DNA from: Pseudorhodobacter antarcticus | GTDB lineage: Bacteria > Pseudomonadota > Alphaproteobacteria > Rhodobacterales > Rhodobacteraceae | Length of the DNA: 64,000 nt | Direction: 5' to 3' | Assembly (NCBI GenBank): GCA_945860375.1 | Contig: CAMAQR010000011.1 | Location: 25,836 to 89,835, forward strand | Shown: positions 53,189 to 63,250 of the stretch, piece by piece | Layout: every line of letters begins with the position of its first letter | Numbering within the stretch: the first letter of the stretch is position 1 | Notes under the pieces: generated by a model | What the model was told of the DNA's origin: nothing | Databases searched by the model: none | Seen by the model: the letters and a program-made list of their open reading frames with translations, nothing else | Program-made: the position numbers and the translations under genes

Positions 53189-53202
53189 TTGATCTGGGTC
53201 AA
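53189..53202. promoter_or_regulatory. FNR box TTGATCTGGGTCAA
   Basis: The 14-base site matches TTGAT-N4-(A/G)TCAA and lies in the 67-bp region between the divergent fnrL and hemN starts. It is placed 34 bases upstream of the hemN ATG and 19 upstream of the fnrL ATG. FnrL control of hemN is known in Rhodobacter; autoregulation of fnrL is a likely side effect. Confidence 0.75.
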
Positions 53203-53236
53203 GGCGCAACGCCAAACCCTCATCCAAGCTACCGTG

Positions 53237-54592
53237 ATGACAGATTATTCGCAACTGATGCGCCTTGGTCTTTTTGACGCGCGCGTGCCCCGCTATACCA
53301 GCTATCCGACTGCGCCGCATTTTGGCGGGTCGGTCGGGCCTGCCAAATTCGCCCAATGGATCAGCAAGGTTGCGGCCGGGTCCGAGATTTCGCTGTACCT
53401 GCATGTGCCCTTCTGTCGCCGCCTGTGCTGGTTTTGCGCCTGTCGCACCCAAGGTACCACCTCGGATGACCCTGTGCGGGCCTATGCCAAGGTGCTCAAG
53501 GCCGAGATAGAGTTGTTGCGGGCGCATCTTGCCCCCGGCGTGCGTCTGTCGCGGCTGCATTGGGGCGGTGGCACCCCCACCATGCTGCCCCCCGATTTGA
53601 TGCGCGATCTGGCGGCGGCGATCTTTGACGTGGTGCCGATGGGGGCGGGTGCCGAATTTTCGGTCGAGATTGACCCGAATGAGATTGATGCCGCCCGGCT
53701 GGACGCCTTGGCGCAATCGGGGATGAACCGCGCCTCGATCGGGGTACAGGATTTTGATCCCGAGATTCAAAAGGTCATCGGGCGCGAGCAAAGCTTCGAG
53801 CTGACGATGGACGTGGCACAGATGATTCGCGATCGGGGCATCCGGTCGCTGAACGCCGATATTCTTTACGGTTTGCCGCACCAAACCAACGCCCGCATCG
53901 CGGATTCGGTGAACAAGCTGCTGGCCCTGTCTCCAGACCGTGTGGCGCTGTACGGTTACGCCCATGTGCCCTGGATCAGCCGGCGGCAGCAGATGATCCC
54001 GTCAGATTCCATGCCCACCCCCCAGGAGCGGTTGGGTCTGTTTGAGGTGGCGCGGCAGTTGTTTCTGGCCGACGGTTATGACGAGATCGGCATCGACCAC
54101 TTCGCGCGCCCCACCGACGGCTTGGCGATTGCGGCCCGCACCGGCACGCTGCGGCGGAATTTTCAGGGCTATACCGACGACACCTCGCCGGTGCTGATCG
54201 GGCTGGGGGCCTCGTCGATTTCCCGTTTTCCACAAGGCTTTGCGCAGAACGCCTCCGGCACCGCCGATCACACCCGTGCCATCCGCGCCGGGCAGTTCAG
54301 CAGCCACCGGGGCCATGTGTTTTCGGAGGAGGACCGACTGCGCGGCCGCCTCATCGAGGCGTTGATGTCGGATTTCTTCGTGTCCCGCGCCGAAATCCTG
54401 CGTGATTACCAAGTGACGGCGGATCGGCTGGAGTTGATGTTCCAGACCGCAGCCACTGCCTTCCCGGAAATGGTCGTTCTGGACGAAACCGGCCTGACCA
54501 TACCGCCCCACGCCAAACCTTTGACACGGATGATCGTGCGGGCGTTTGACGTTTATGATCAAAGCAAAGCGCAGCATTCCTCGGCGGTTTAG
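53237..54592 (+). CDS. hemN: oxygen-independent coproporphyrinogen III oxidase (radical SAM)
   Basis: The 451-residue protein has the HemN start RVPRYTSYPTAPHF, the radical-SAM cluster motif CRRLCWFCAC near residue 61, HWGGGTPTMLP and EIDPNEID, and a C-terminal HemN domain. It decarboxylates coproporphyrinogen III without oxygen for haem and bacteriochlorophyll. In Rhodobacter the gene next to fnrL is called hemZ. The ATG at 53237 gives the standard length; an upstream extension to 53171 would run through the FNR box. Confidence 0.94.
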   Translation: MTDYSQLMRLGLFDARVPRYTSYPTAPHFGGSVGPAKFAQWISKVAAGSEISLYLHVPFCRRLCWFCACRTQGTTSDDPVRAYAKVLKAEIELLRAHLAPGVRLSRLHWGGGTPTMLPPDLMRDLAAAIFDVVPMGAGAEFSVEIDPNEIDAARLDALAQSGMNRASIGVQDFDPEIQKVIGREQSFELTMDVAQMIRDRGIRSLNADILYGLPHQTNARIADSVNKLLALSPDRVALYGYAHVPWISRRQQMIPSDSMPTPQERLGLFEVARQLFLADGYDEIGIDHFARPTDGLAIAARTGTLRRNFQGYTDDTSPVLIGLGASSISRFPQGFAQNASGTADHTRAIRAGQFSSHRGHVFSEEDRLRGRLIEALMSDFFVSRAEILRDYQVTADRLELMFQTAATAFPEMVVLDETGLTIPPHAKPLTRMIVRAFDVYDQSKAQHSSAV

Positions 54593-54601
54593 CAAAAGCG
54601 C

Positions 54602-54634
54602 CACGCCGCGCCGGATCAAGCCCGGGGCGGCGTG
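54602..54634 (-). terminator. probable terminator of the glycosyltransferase gene
   Basis: On the minus strand CACGCCGC-N17-GCGGCGTG is followed by GCGCTTTT. The stem overlaps the last codons of the glycosyltransferase gene (stop 54616-54618) and could also serve hemN on the other strand, although no T-run exists on that side. Confidence 0.5.
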
Positions 54635-55860
54635 ACAGAGGATCCGAAACCTTCGACATAGGCTATCATCTGCGGCAAACACACGGCGCGCAGATCATAG
54701 CGTTCCAGCGCGGTTGCGCGCGCGGCGGCCCGCAACGGCGCAAAGCGGTCAGGTTCGGCCAGTGCAATGGTCAACGCCTGCGACCACGCGGCCACGTCAA
54801 AGAAATCGACCAGCGTGCCGTTGACCCCGTCGGTGATCGCCTCGGCCACGGGCGGCGTGTTGGAGCCCACGATGTGACACCCGGCCGCCATCGCTTCGAT
54901 CATCGACCAGCTGAGCACGAACGGATAGGTGAGGTAAGCATGCGCCCGGCTGACCTGCATCAGCGCCACAAACTGCGGATAGGGGATTTTGCCGACGAAA
55001 TGCACGCGCGAGATGTCAATTTTATCCCGCACCTCGGCCAGAAAGATGTCCTTCCAGCTCTTGGCCTCTTTGGGCTTGGACCCATAGCTGACATCATCAC
55101 CTCCGACGATCACCACTTGCGCATCGGGCCGCGCGGCCAACACCGCAGGCAGGGCGCGCATGAAGATGTGATAGCCACGGTAAGGTTCCAGATTGCGGTT
55201 CACAAAGGTCAGCACCTCATCCCCTGTGTGCAGGGTTTGGCCGTTTGGCAGGGCAAAGCTGGCGTCTGCCTTGGGCGCCATGACAGCGGTATCAACGCCG
55301 TCATGGATGACCTTGATCATCCCGCGCAGGCTGCCGGGATAGGTCGAGGCCTGCCATTCTGTCGGCGATAGCCCCGCGTCCGCATGCACCAAAGCTTGCC
55401 CCAAATGCCCCGCGCGTCCCTGTGCGATCATGACCTGGTCAAAATTGCTGCTGCTGAATTCAGGATCAAACCCCACATCCGCGCCGCGCCCCTTGTAGTA
55501 GAACTCGGCGTAGACGATCAGCTTGGCCTCTGGCCAGACCTCTTTCAGAAACAGCGTCTCGCCCCAACCGGAATGGCCAAAAATCACATCCGGCACATAG
55601 CCCTTGTCGCGGCGCAGCTGCAGGGCCGCGCGGGCGACAGAAACGCCGCGGTCGCTCATCGTTGTGTAATTGCGGCCCAGACGGGTGGCGGCAGGATCGA
55701 CCTTGGTCGCCGCGTGCTTGTATTTTAACACCGGGATCGTGCTGGCGCGCTGGTTGCCGCCATCGGTCAGCGCAAGGCAGTCATGGCCACGCTTGGCCAA
55801 CTCTGGCGCAAGGTGCAAAAACTGGCCAGGGAAGTTTTGATGCACGAACAGGATTTTCAA
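54616..55860 (-). CDS. glycosyltransferase family 4 protein
   Basis: The 414-residue protein starts KILFVHQNFPGQFLHLAPEL, with the N-terminal GT-B domain, VDTAVMAP and a C-terminal donor domain (VGGDDVSYGSK; YLTYPFVLSWSMIEAMAAGC with the EX7E-like glutamates). It would transfer a sugar from a nucleotide-sugar donor to an unknown acceptor at the cytoplasmic face. Its start is TTG 55858-55860, overlapping the yejF TGA, so translation is probably coupled. It appears to be the last gene of the yej operon, an unusual neighbour. Confidence 0.85.
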   Translation of the reverse strand: MKILFVHQNFPGQFLHLAPELAKRGHDCLALTDGGNQRASTIPVLKYKHAATKVDPAATRLGRNYTTMSDRGVSVARAALQLRRDKGYVPDVIFGHSGWGETLFLKEVWPEAKLIVYAEFYYKGRGADVGFDPEFSSSNFDQVMIAQGRAGHLGQALVHADAGLSPTEWQASTYPGSLRGMIKVIHDGVDTAVMAPKADASFALPNGQTLHTGDEVLTFVNRNLEPYRGYHIFMRALPAVLAARPDAQVVIVGGDDVSYGSKPKEAKSWKDIFLAEVRDKIDISRVHFVGKIPYPQFVALMQVSRAHAYLTYPFVLSWSMIEAMAAGCHIVGSNTPPVAEAITDGVNGTLVDFFDVAAWSQALTIALAEPDRFAPLRAAARATALERYDLRAVCLPQMIAYVEGFGSSVTPPRA

Positions 55861-57449
55861 GACTGCGCCCCGAAGGCCGCCGTCATGAGAGCGCGGGTGT
55901 AGTCAGTTTGCGGCGTCTCGAAGATGGCGGCGCTGTCGCCCTGTTCCACCACATCGCCGTCTTTCATCACCATCACCTTATGCGACAAGGCCCGCACCAC
56001 CCGCAAATCATGGCTGATGAAGATATAGGCCAACCCATGTTTGCGCTGCAATTCGCGCAGCAAATCAACAATTTGCACCTGCACTGTCATATCCAGCGCC
56101 GAGGTCGGCTCGTCCAGCATCACCAGTTTGGGCCGCAGGATCATCGCGCGCGCTATGGCGATGCGCTGCTTTTGGCCGCCCGAAAATTCATGTGGATAGC
56201 GGGCAGCCATGGCCGGATCCAACCCCACCTCGACCATCATGTCGGCCACCATCTCTGCGCGGTTGCGCCCCGGTTCCAGCCCATGCACGCCAAGCCCCTC
56301 GGCGATGATTTCGGCGGCGGTCATGCGCGGCGACAGACTGCCATAGGGGTCTTGAAACACGATTTGCATGTCGCGGCGATAGGGGCGCAAAGCGCTGCCG
56401 GACAGGGCGGATATATCCTGCCCCTTTATGGAAATCCGGCCTTCCGACCCGATCAGCCGCAGCATCGCCAGTGCCAAGGTGGTCTTTCCAGACCCACTTT
56501 CACCAACGATACCAAGGGTTTCCCCCGCGCGCACAGACAGGCTGGCGCCGTTCACCGCTTTCACATGGCCCGTGACGCGGCGCAGAAAACCCTGATGGAT
56601 CGGGAACCACACCCGCAGATTTTCCGTGCGCGCAATTTCTGTCGCACCTTCAGGCACCGGGTCGGGGCGGCCCTTGGGTTCGGCGGCCAGCAGTTTGCGC
56701 GTGTAGGGGTGCTGCGGATTGGCAAAAATGTCGGTCGTCGGCCCTTGTTCAACAATCTCGCCGCCCTGCATCACGCAAACCCGGTCGGCAATGCGGCGCA
56801 CGATGCCAAGGTCATGGGTGATGAACAGCAGGCTGAGCGATTCTGATCGTTTCAACTCGGCCAGCAGCTCTAGGATCTGGGCCTGAATCGTCACGTCCAG
56901 CGCCGTCGTTGGCTCATCCGCGATCAGCAGTTCGGGGCCATTGGCCAGCGCCATTGCGATCATCACCCGCTGACGTTGGCCTCCTGAAAGCTGATGCGGA
57001 TAGGCGTCAAGGCGGCTTTCGGGGTTGCGGATGCCAACCTTGTTCAGCAGATCAAGGATGCGGGCACGCGCCGCTGCCCCCGTAAGCCCTTGATGCAGGC
57101 CAAGACTTTCGCCGATTTGCCGCTCAATCGTGTGCAAGGGGTTCAGGCTGGTCATCGGTTCTTGAAAGATGAAGCTGATGTCATTGCCGCGCACCCGGCG
57201 CAGATCATTTTCCGACGCGCCGACCATTTCGCGCCCCAGATAGCGCACCGAACCGGTCACGGCGGCGCTGTCGGGCAGCAGGCCCACGGTGGCCAAGGCG
57301 GTGACAGACTTGCCCGAACCGGACTCGCCCACCAAGGCCACAGTTTCGCCCTTGCCAACCGTAAACCCGACGCCCCGCACGGCATTGATCGTGCGGCCGT
57401 CTTGCTGGAAGGCAATGTTCAGGTTTTCAACCTCCAGAACCACGGTCAT
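55857..57449 (-). CDS. yejF: microcin C/oligopeptide ABC transporter ATPase YejF
   Basis: The 530-residue protein has two ABC ATPase domains (Walker A GESGSGKSVTAL and GESGSGKTTLAL; signatures LSGGQRQRVMIAMAL and FSGGQKQRIAIARAM; Walker B LLIADEPTTALD and VMLDEPTSALD). It energises the YejABEF importer. The start overlaps the yejE stop by 4 bases, and the stop overlaps the glycosyltransferase start. Confidence 0.93.
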   Translation of the reverse strand: MTVVLEVENLNIAFQQDGRTINAVRGVGFTVGKGETVALVGESGSGKSVTALATVGLLPDSAAVTGSVRYLGREMVGASENDLRRVRGNDISFIFQEPMTSLNPLHTIERQIGESLGLHQGLTGAAARARILDLLNKVGIRNPESRLDAYPHQLSGGQRQRVMIAMALANGPELLIADEPTTALDVTIQAQILELLAELKRSESLSLLFITHDLGIVRRIADRVCVMQGGEIVEQGPTTDIFANPQHPYTRKLLAAEPKGRPDPVPEGATEIARTENLRVWFPIHQGFLRRVTGHVKAVNGASLSVRAGETLGIVGESGSGKTTLALAMLRLIGSEGRISIKGQDISALSGSALRPYRRDMQIVFQDPYGSLSPRMTAAEIIAEGLGVHGLEPGRNRAEMVADMMVEVGLDPAMAARYPHEFSGGQKQRIAIARAMILRPKLVMLDEPTSALDMTVQVQIVDLLRELQRKHGLAYIFISHDLRVVRALSHKVMVMKDGDVVEQGDSAAIFETPQTDYTRALMTAAFGAQS

Positions 57450-58546
57450 TGGAAGGTCTTTCTGGGGTCAAACGCGTCGCGCACGCCTTCGAAGATGAAG
57501 ACCAGCAGCGACAGCATGATGGCAAAGGTGAAAAAAGCCGTAAACGCCAGAGACGGCATTTGCAGGTTCTGCTGTGCTTGGCGCGACAACTGGCCCAAGG
57601 AGGGCAAGGAGGCGGGCAGACCAAAGCCCAGATAATCCAGCGCCGCCAGCGATCCGATGGTGCCAGACACCACGAATGGCAGCATCGTCAGCGTCGCCAC
57701 CATGGCATTCGGCAGCACATGGCGGAACATGATCACCCGGTCCGGCACACCCAAGGCCTTGGCCGCGCGCACATATTCGAAATTCCGGGCCCGCAGGAAT
57801 TCGGCGCGCACCACGCCGATCAGCCGTGTCCAGCCAAAGGCCACCATCAGCAGGATCAATATCCAGAAACTGCGCTGCCAGACCGAAAACACGATGATGA
57901 TGACGTAAAGTTCGGGCGTGCCGCTCCAAATCTCCAGCACGCGCTGAAAGATCAGATCCACTTTGCCGCCAAAATAACCCTGAATGGCGCCCGCCGCGAC
58001 ACCCAAGGCCGAGGTCAGTACAGTGACAATCAGCGCAAAGGCCACTGACAACCGAAAGCCATAGATCACCCGCGCCAGCACATCGCGACTGGTATCATCG
58101 GTGCCCAGCCAATGGGTGCTGTCGGGGGCCGAAGGCGCCGCCTTGCCGCCCAGATCGTTGATTGTGTTGTAGGAAAAGGGAATGGGCGGCCACAGGATGC
58201 TGCCCTTGGAACCTTCCAGTTTGCCCAGTTCGGCGGATTGGATCATGGTTTCCGGCTCGTCAAAGCAATCCACCAGACCGCCAGTCAGGATCAGGCACTG
58301 CACCTCGACCGACTTGTAATTCGCCTCGGTGCGGAAATCGCCGCCGAAATCGGCCTCGGAGTAAAACCGCAAAAACGGCATCCGCCATTCGCCGCGATAG
58401 TTCACCAGCAAGGGGCGGTCGTTGGCCAGCACCTCGGCAAAAAGTGACACGCCGAACAGGATCGCAAACAGGATCAGCGACCAATAAGCCCGCCGATTGG
58501 CTGTAAAATTGCGCCAGCGGCGTTGGTTCAGGGGGGACAAAGCCAT
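57446..58546 (-). CDS. yejE: microcin C/oligopeptide ABC transporter permease YejE
   Basis: The 366-residue protein has a long periplasmic loop after the first span (residues 35-150), as expected for YejE, then HWLGTDDTSRDVLARVIYGFRLSV and the coupling region EYVRAAKALGVPDRVIMFRHVLPNAM. It forms the channel with YejB. Start ATG overlaps the yejB TGA by one base. Confidence 0.92.
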   Translation of the reverse strand: MALSPLNQRRWRNFTANRRAYWSLILFAILFGVSLFAEVLANDRPLLVNYRGEWRMPFLRFYSEADFGGDFRTEANYKSVEVQCLILTGGLVDCFDEPETMIQSAELGKLEGSKGSILWPPIPFSYNTINDLGGKAAPSAPDSTHWLGTDDTSRDVLARVIYGFRLSVAFALIVTVLTSALGVAAGAIQGYFGGKVDLIFQRVLEIWSGTPELYVIIIVFSVWQRSFWILILLMVAFGWTRLIGVVRAEFLRARNFEYVRAAKALGVPDRVIMFRHVLPNAMVATLTMLPFVVSGTIGSLAALDYLGFGLPASLPSLGQLSRQAQQNLQMPSLAFTAFFTFAIMLSLLVFIFEGVRDAFDPRKTFQ

Positions 58547-59688
58547 CAGCCCCGCCTTTCAAAATCAATGCGCGGGTCAATCCACACATACATCAGGTCC
58601 GAGATGATGCCGACCACCAAGCCCATCAAACCAAAGGCGAAAAGCGTGCCGAAGATCACCGGATAGTCGCGCTCTACCGCAGATTTATAGCCAAGCTGGC
58701 CCAGACCATCGAGGCTGAAAATCGTTTCGATGATCAGGCTGCCGCCGAAAAACACGCCGATGAACAGCGCCGGAAAGCCCGCGATCACGATCAGCATGGC
58801 GTTGCGGAACACATGGCCATAAAGCACCCGGTTTTCCGACAACCCCTTGGCCCGCGCCGTCATCACATATTGTTTCTTGATCTCATCCAGAAAGCTGTTC
58901 TTGGTCAGCAAGGTCAGCGTGGCAAAGGACGAAATCGTGCTGGCCAGCACCGGCAAGGTGATGTGCCACAGATAATCGCCCACCTTTCCCAGCGGCGACA
59001 GGTCGTCAAAGTTCGACGAGGTCAGCCCCCGCAACGGGAAAATCTGCCAATAGGACCCGCCCGCGAACAACACCAGCAGCATCACCGCCACCAACAGGCC
59101 GGGAATCGCATAGGCGGCGATGATGACGCCAGAGGTCCAACTGTCAAACGACGACCCGTCACGCACCGCCTTGCGGATGCCCAGCGGGATGGAAATCAGA
59201 TAGGCGATCAAGGTGGACCATAGCCCCAAGGTGATGGAAACAGGCAGTTTTTCTGCCACCAACTCCATCACGCTGGCGGATCGGAAATAGCTTTGGCCGA
59301 AATCAAAGCGTAGGAATTTGCCCATCATGATGACAAACCGTTCCGCCGCCGGGATCATTTCCTTGTCGCAATCCTTGGCTTGTTGCTCCAGCTTGCCCAC
59401 ATAACCCTCGGGGCAGACAAAGCGGGCAAAGCCGAACTCCACCTCCAGCTTGGCGCGGAATTCGGGCGGCAGACCGCGTGCGCCGACATAGCCGCCGTCG
59501 TCCACCTCGGCGCCAGGATCGCCCGACCCCGTCACCGCCTCAATCGAGTCGCCGTTGCCTTCCAGCCGCGCCTCTATCTGGTCAAACGGGCCGCCGGGAA
59601 CGAATTGGGTCAGGCCAAAGTTGACAATCATGATCCCCAACAGCGTGGGGATCACCAACAGCAAACGGCGCAGGATATAGGCTGCCAT
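58546..59688 (-). CDS. yejB: microcin C/oligopeptide ABC transporter permease YejB
   Basis: The 380-residue DppB-type permease has [22 protein letters not shown] at the start, a loop with two cysteines characteristic of YejB, and the coupling region [27 protein letters not shown]. It starts 3 bases after the yejA stop, within the yejABEF operon. Confidence 0.92.
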   Translation of the reverse strand: MAAYILRRLLLVIPTLLGIMIVNFGLTQFVPGGPFDQIEARLEGNGDSIEAVTGSGDPGAEVDDGGYVGARGLPPEFRAKLEVEFGFARFVCPEGYVGKLEQQAKDCDKEMIPAAERFVIMMGKFLRFDFGQSYFRSASVMELVAEKLPVSITLGLWSTLIAYLISIPLGIRKAVRDGSSFDSWTSGVIIAAYAIPGLLVAVMLLVLFAGGSYWQIFPLRGLTSSNFDDLSPLGKVGDYLWHITLPVLASTISSFATLTLLTKNSFLDEIKKQYVMTARAKGLSENRVLYGHVFRNAMLIVIAGFPALFIGVFFGGSLIIETIFSLDGLGQLGYKSAVERDYPVIFGTLFAFGLMGLVVGIISDLMYVWIDPRIDFERRG

Positions 59689-59691
59689 GGG

Positions 59692-61602
59692 TTATTTCAG
59701 CGCGCCCGACGCCTTTAATGCTGTGGCCTTTTCTGGGTTGAACCACCAGAAATCCATCTCGCCCAAAGCATAGGGCGGCAAGGTTTCGGGGTGCTCATAC
59801 TGGTCGTAATAGGCGACGGTATGGGCATTTTTGTACCATTGCGGCACCCAGAATTGTGTCGACCGCATCACACGGTCAAAGGCTTGCGTTACAACGTCCA
59901 ACTCTTCGCGGGTCTTGGCGGCCTCGATCTGGTCCAGCAACTTGTCAATCGCCGGATGGGCAAAACCGGCGCGGTTGCGGGTGGAGTTGTCAGCGGTAAC
60001 AGAGGCATAGCCCTGCTTCATCTCTGACCCCGGCTCATACCCGTTGATCGCATTGCCAACGATGATGTCGAAATCGAATGTTGGCGGGTCGGACCGCTGG
60101 CTCATCTGAGCGGGGTCCACAAGGTTCAGGGACGCGTCAACGCCCAAGGCGCGCAGATTTTCGACATAGGGGCTGATCACGCGTTCAAAGGCCGGGCTGT
60201 CTTCAAGGAATTCGACCGAAAGCACCTCGCCCTTGGCATTGCGGCGCATGCCGTCGTCGCCCGCCATCCAACCCGCAGCGTCCAGCAAGGCAGAGGCGCG
60301 CCGCAGGTTGCCACGGTCCATATTGGCATCGGCACCGGACACCGGGGCCATCACGGCAGCGTCCGTCAGAATGCTGGCTGGCAGCAGGCCTTCGTCGATC
60401 AGCGGTTGCAGAATGGCGGTTTCTGCGGGCGAGGCAGGGCCGACTGCCGCCATCGCGGTGTTTTCAAAGATCGAGTTGATCCGCGCGTAAAGCCCATAAA
60501 ACAGCGTCTGGTTCGACCATTCAAAGTTGAACATCAAGCCAATCGCCTCACGCACCCGCGGATCCTTGAATTTCTCGCGCCGCAGGTTGAACAGGAACCC
60601 CTGACCGGAGGCGATCGAGCCGTTCGGCAGTTCGGTCTTGATCACCGCCCCGGTTTTGATCGCGTCAAACTCGTAGCCCGTCGCCCATTGCTTGGACGAA
60701 TTTTCCACCCGGAAGGTGTAAACCCCGGCTTTGAACCCTTCCATCGCGGCATTGTCGTCGCCGAAATATTCAATCCGGATCCGGTCGAAATTGCCGCGAC
60801 CGATGGCCAAGGGATGCGCGGCCCCCCAATAGTCAGGGTTGCGTTTGTAAACGATCTGTTGGCCCGGTTTCAGGCTGTCCAGCACATAAGCCCCGGTGCC
60901 GACAAAGGGGGTCAGGCTCGACTCCTCCAGATCATGCTTGTTGGCGGCAAAATCAGCCCGCGACATCACCGAAAGGCTGCCCGCCGTGGCCGGCATATCG
61001 CGGAACGGCGTGCCGGGAGTGAAGGTGAACTTGATGCGGTAGGGGTCAAGCACCTCTACCAGCTGGAACTTTTCGTTGAAGACCGACCGGAACTCGGCAA
61101 TGCCCTTGTCGCGGAAGGTTTCATAGCTGAACAGCACATCATCGGCGGTCATCGGCGTGCCGTCCGAAAACTGGACGTCCTTGCGGAGGTTGAAAATCAC
61201 CCAAGAGCGGTCTTCGGGATACTCCATGGTCTCACACAGCAAACAGTAGGCCGCGCCGATTTCGTCATCGACGCCGGACAAAATCCCCTCATAGGGAATG
61301 GCCGAAATCGCTGCGGGCACGCCTTTGACGGAATAGCGGTTCAGACTGTCAAAGGTGCCGGGCGACCATTCCGAAATCTCGCCGCCCTTCGGGGCATCGG
61401 GGTTCACATAGTCCAGGTGCTTGAAATCGGAGGGATATTTCAGGTTGCCAAAGGTCGAGATGCCATGGGACACGATCACCACTGACTCCTGCGCCCGCGC
61501 CGCCTGTGCCGAAAGCGCCGCCGTGATTGCCAGCAACCCGGCCCCCAGCAGTCCGACGCCCCGCATCCCCCGAACAGCCTGCGCTTTGATCATCCGTGTC
61601 AT
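59692..61602 (-). CDS. yejA: microcin C/oligopeptide-binding protein YejA
   Basis: The 636-residue protein has an export signal (MRGVGLLGAGLLAITAALSAQAARAQE) and a family-5 binding fold with YejA features: HGISTFGNLKYPSDFKHLDYVNPDAPKGG, WVIFNLRKDVQFSDGTPMTADDVLFSYETF, LPNGSIASGQGFLFNLRREKF. It binds peptides such as microcin C-like or murein peptides. Start 61602 (MTRMIKAQ) is chosen over 61641 because the shorter start begins the signal peptide normally. Confidence 0.93.
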   Translation of the reverse strand: MTRMIKAQAVRGMRGVGLLGAGLLAITAALSAQAARAQESVVIVSHGISTFGNLKYPSDFKHLDYVNPDAPKGGEISEWSPGTFDSLNRYSVKGVPAAISAIPYEGILSGVDDEIGAAYCLLCETMEYPEDRSWVIFNLRKDVQFSDGTPMTADDVLFSYETFRDKGIAEFRSVFNEKFQLVEVLDPYRIKFTFTPGTPFRDMPATAGSLSVMSRADFAANKHDLEESSLTPFVGTGAYVLDSLKPGQQIVYKRNPDYWGAAHPLAIGRGNFDRIRIEYFGDDNAAMEGFKAGVYTFRVENSSKQWATGYEFDAIKTGAVIKTELPNGSIASGQGFLFNLRREKFKDPRVREAIGLMFNFEWSNQTLFYGLYARINSIFENTAMAAVGPASPAETAILQPLIDEGLLPASILTDAAVMAPVSGADANMDRGNLRRASALLDAAGWMAGDDGMRRNAKGEVLSVEFLEDSPAFERVISPYVENLRALGVDASLNLVDPAQMSQRSDPPTFDFDIIVGNAINGYEPGSEMKQGYASVTADNSTRNRAGFAHPAIDKLLDQIEAAKTREELDVVTQAFDRVMRSTQFWVPQWYKNAHTVAYYDQYEHPETLPPYALGEMDFWWFNPEKATALKASGALK

Positions 61603-61714
61603 GCCCAAACCCCTATCTCTGTATGGCTTTTGCCACATCATGCTTAAGATATGCTAAATCGGAACCCGTCCATCCCACAAGGCGCGAATGCGTGAACGGG
61701 GCATGCGCGAATCA

Positions 61715-61742
61715 AAAAGGCCGCCCAGAAGGACGGCCTTTT
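61715..61742 (-). terminator. rho-independent terminator of cycM
   Basis: On the minus strand AAAAGGCCG-N10-CGGCCTTTT ends in TTTTTGATT. It lies 20 bases after the cytochrome stop, so it separates cycM from the downstream yej operon; the A/T-flanked stem may also work on the other strand. Confidence 0.8.
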
Positions 61743-61761
61743 GAACACCAATGCTAAAGAA

Positions 61762-62283
61762 TTACGGCATCGACGCCAGATAGGCGATGACGTTGGCGCG
61801 GTCTTCGACCTTGGGCAGACCGGCGAACGACATTTTGGTGCCGGGCGCGTAGGCCTTCGGGCTGGTCAGGAACGCCTCAAGGTTTTCCGGGGTCCAGGCG
61901 TCGGCCGCCATGCTGACCAGTACTTCGGAATATCCAAAGCCTGCAATCGACGCTTTGGCGCGGTTCACGACGCCGTTCAGATGCGGGCCGGTTCCGTCCC
62001 CGCCATCAATCTTGTGGCAGGCCTTGCATTTGCCAAACACCTTTTCGCCTGCGGCCACGTCGGCTGCGGCATAGACATCGGCGAACACCGGGCCTTCGGC
62101 AGCGGCCTCTGCCGGGGCAGCGCCTTCGGTTTCAATGGTGTAGGCTTGGGCCGCGGCCTCTTCGCCATGCACCGCTGGAGCGGTTGCATAAAGGCTGTCA
62201 GCCGCCCATGTGCCGAACAGAAAAATCAGCAGTGATCCACAAACAGCCCCGGTGGCTTTGGTCAATGTCATCGTGTCGATCAT
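61762..62283 (-). CDS. cycM: membrane-anchored cytochrome c (CycM/c552-like)
   Basis: The 173-residue protein has an uncleaved N-terminal anchor ([21 protein letters not shown]), an Ala/Glu-rich linker (residues 38-70) and a class I cytochrome c domain with CKACH near 87, [10 protein letters not shown] and a C-terminal MSFAGLPK methionine ligand. CycM-type cytochromes transfer electrons from the bc1 complex to the aa3 oxidase. The start at 62283 follows AAAGGCGCGAC. Confidence 0.88.
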   Translation of the reverse strand: MIDTMTLTKATGAVCGSLLIFLFGTWAADSLYATAPAVHGEEAAAQAYTIETEGAAPAEAAAEGPVFADVYAAADVAAGEKVFGKCKACHKIDGGDGTGPHLNGVVNRAKASIAGFGYSEVLVSMAADAWTPENLEAFLTSPKAYAPGTKMSFAGLPKVEDRANVIAYLASMP

Positions 62284-62419
62284 GTCGCGCCTTTCTTACG
62301 GCTGGTTTGGCCGATCCGTTCTTTGGGCGTTATCTACCCGCTTCCCCCGCCCTCTTTCAAGGTATACTAGCGCGACCAATCGCCCTGATTGCGGGGTTTT
62401 TGCGGTGGAGTGTAACGAA

Positions 62420-63250
62420 ATGGCCGGTCGGATCGCTTTTCAGGGTGAACTTGGGGCCTATTCGCATCAGGCTTGCCGCCAATCTCGCCCCGATTTGCAG
62501 GCAGTGCCCTGCGCCACCTTTGAAGAGGTGATTGAACGCACCCGGTCTGGCGATGTTGATCTGGGCATGCTCGCAGTGGAAAACTCGACCTATGGCCGCG
62601 TGGCCGATGTGCATCGGCTGTTGCCGCAATCGGGGCTGCACATCATCGATGAAGCCTTTGTGCGGGTGCATATCAACCTGCTGGCGGTCAAGGGCACGAC
62701 GCTGGATCAGGTTCGCCGCGTGCGCTGCATGTCGATCCTGCTCGGTCAATGCGGCACCTTCCTGAAGGATCACAATCTGGCCACTTTGAACTGGACCGAC
62801 AACGCCGCCGCCGCCCGCGATGTGGCGGCACTGGGTGATCCGGCAGAGGCGGCGCTGGCGAGCGAGTTGGCGGGCGAAATCTATGGTCTGGACGTGCTGG
62901 CCCGCGAGATTGAGGATCAGTCGAACAACACCACCCGCTTTTTGCTGATGTCTCGCGCGCCCGACCACAGCCGCCGCGCGGACCTTATGATGACCACCTT
63001 TACCTTCCGGGTTCGCAACATCCCGGCGGCACTTTACAAGGCGATGGGCGGCTTTGCCACCAACAGCGTCAACATGACCAAACTGGAAAGCTATATGGTT
63101 GGCGGCAGCTTCACCGCGACCGAGTTCTACGCCGATATCGAAGGCCACCCGGAAGATGCCAATGTCAAACTGGCGCTGGACGAATTGACCTATTTCACCA
63201 GTCAGGTTGAGATATTGGGCGTCTACCCGGCAGACCTCCGCCGCGCTTGA
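62420..63250 (+). CDS. pheA: prephenate dehydratase
   Basis: The 276-residue protein has the PDT catalytic domain (RIAFQGELGAYSHQACRQ; GMLAVENSTYGRVADVHRLL; the TRF block in SNNTTRFLLMSR) and a C-terminal ACT domain for phenylalanine feedback (FRVRNIPAALYKAMGGFATNSVNMTKLESY). It makes phenylpyruvate. The ATG at 62420 fits the family. The stop codon lies within a 15-base tandem duplication. Confidence 0.94.
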   Translation: MAGRIAFQGELGAYSHQACRQSRPDLQAVPCATFEEVIERTRSGDVDLGMLAVENSTYGRVADVHRLLPQSGLHIIDEAFVRVHINLLAVKGTTLDQVRRVRCMSILLGQCGTFLKDHNLATLNWTDNAAAARDVAALGDPAEAALASELAGEIYGLDVLAREIEDQSNNTTRFLLMSRAPDHSRRADLMMTTFTFRVRNIPAALYKAMGGFATNSVNMTKLESYMVGGSFTATEFYADIEGHPEDANVKLALDELTYFTSQVEILGVYPADLRRA

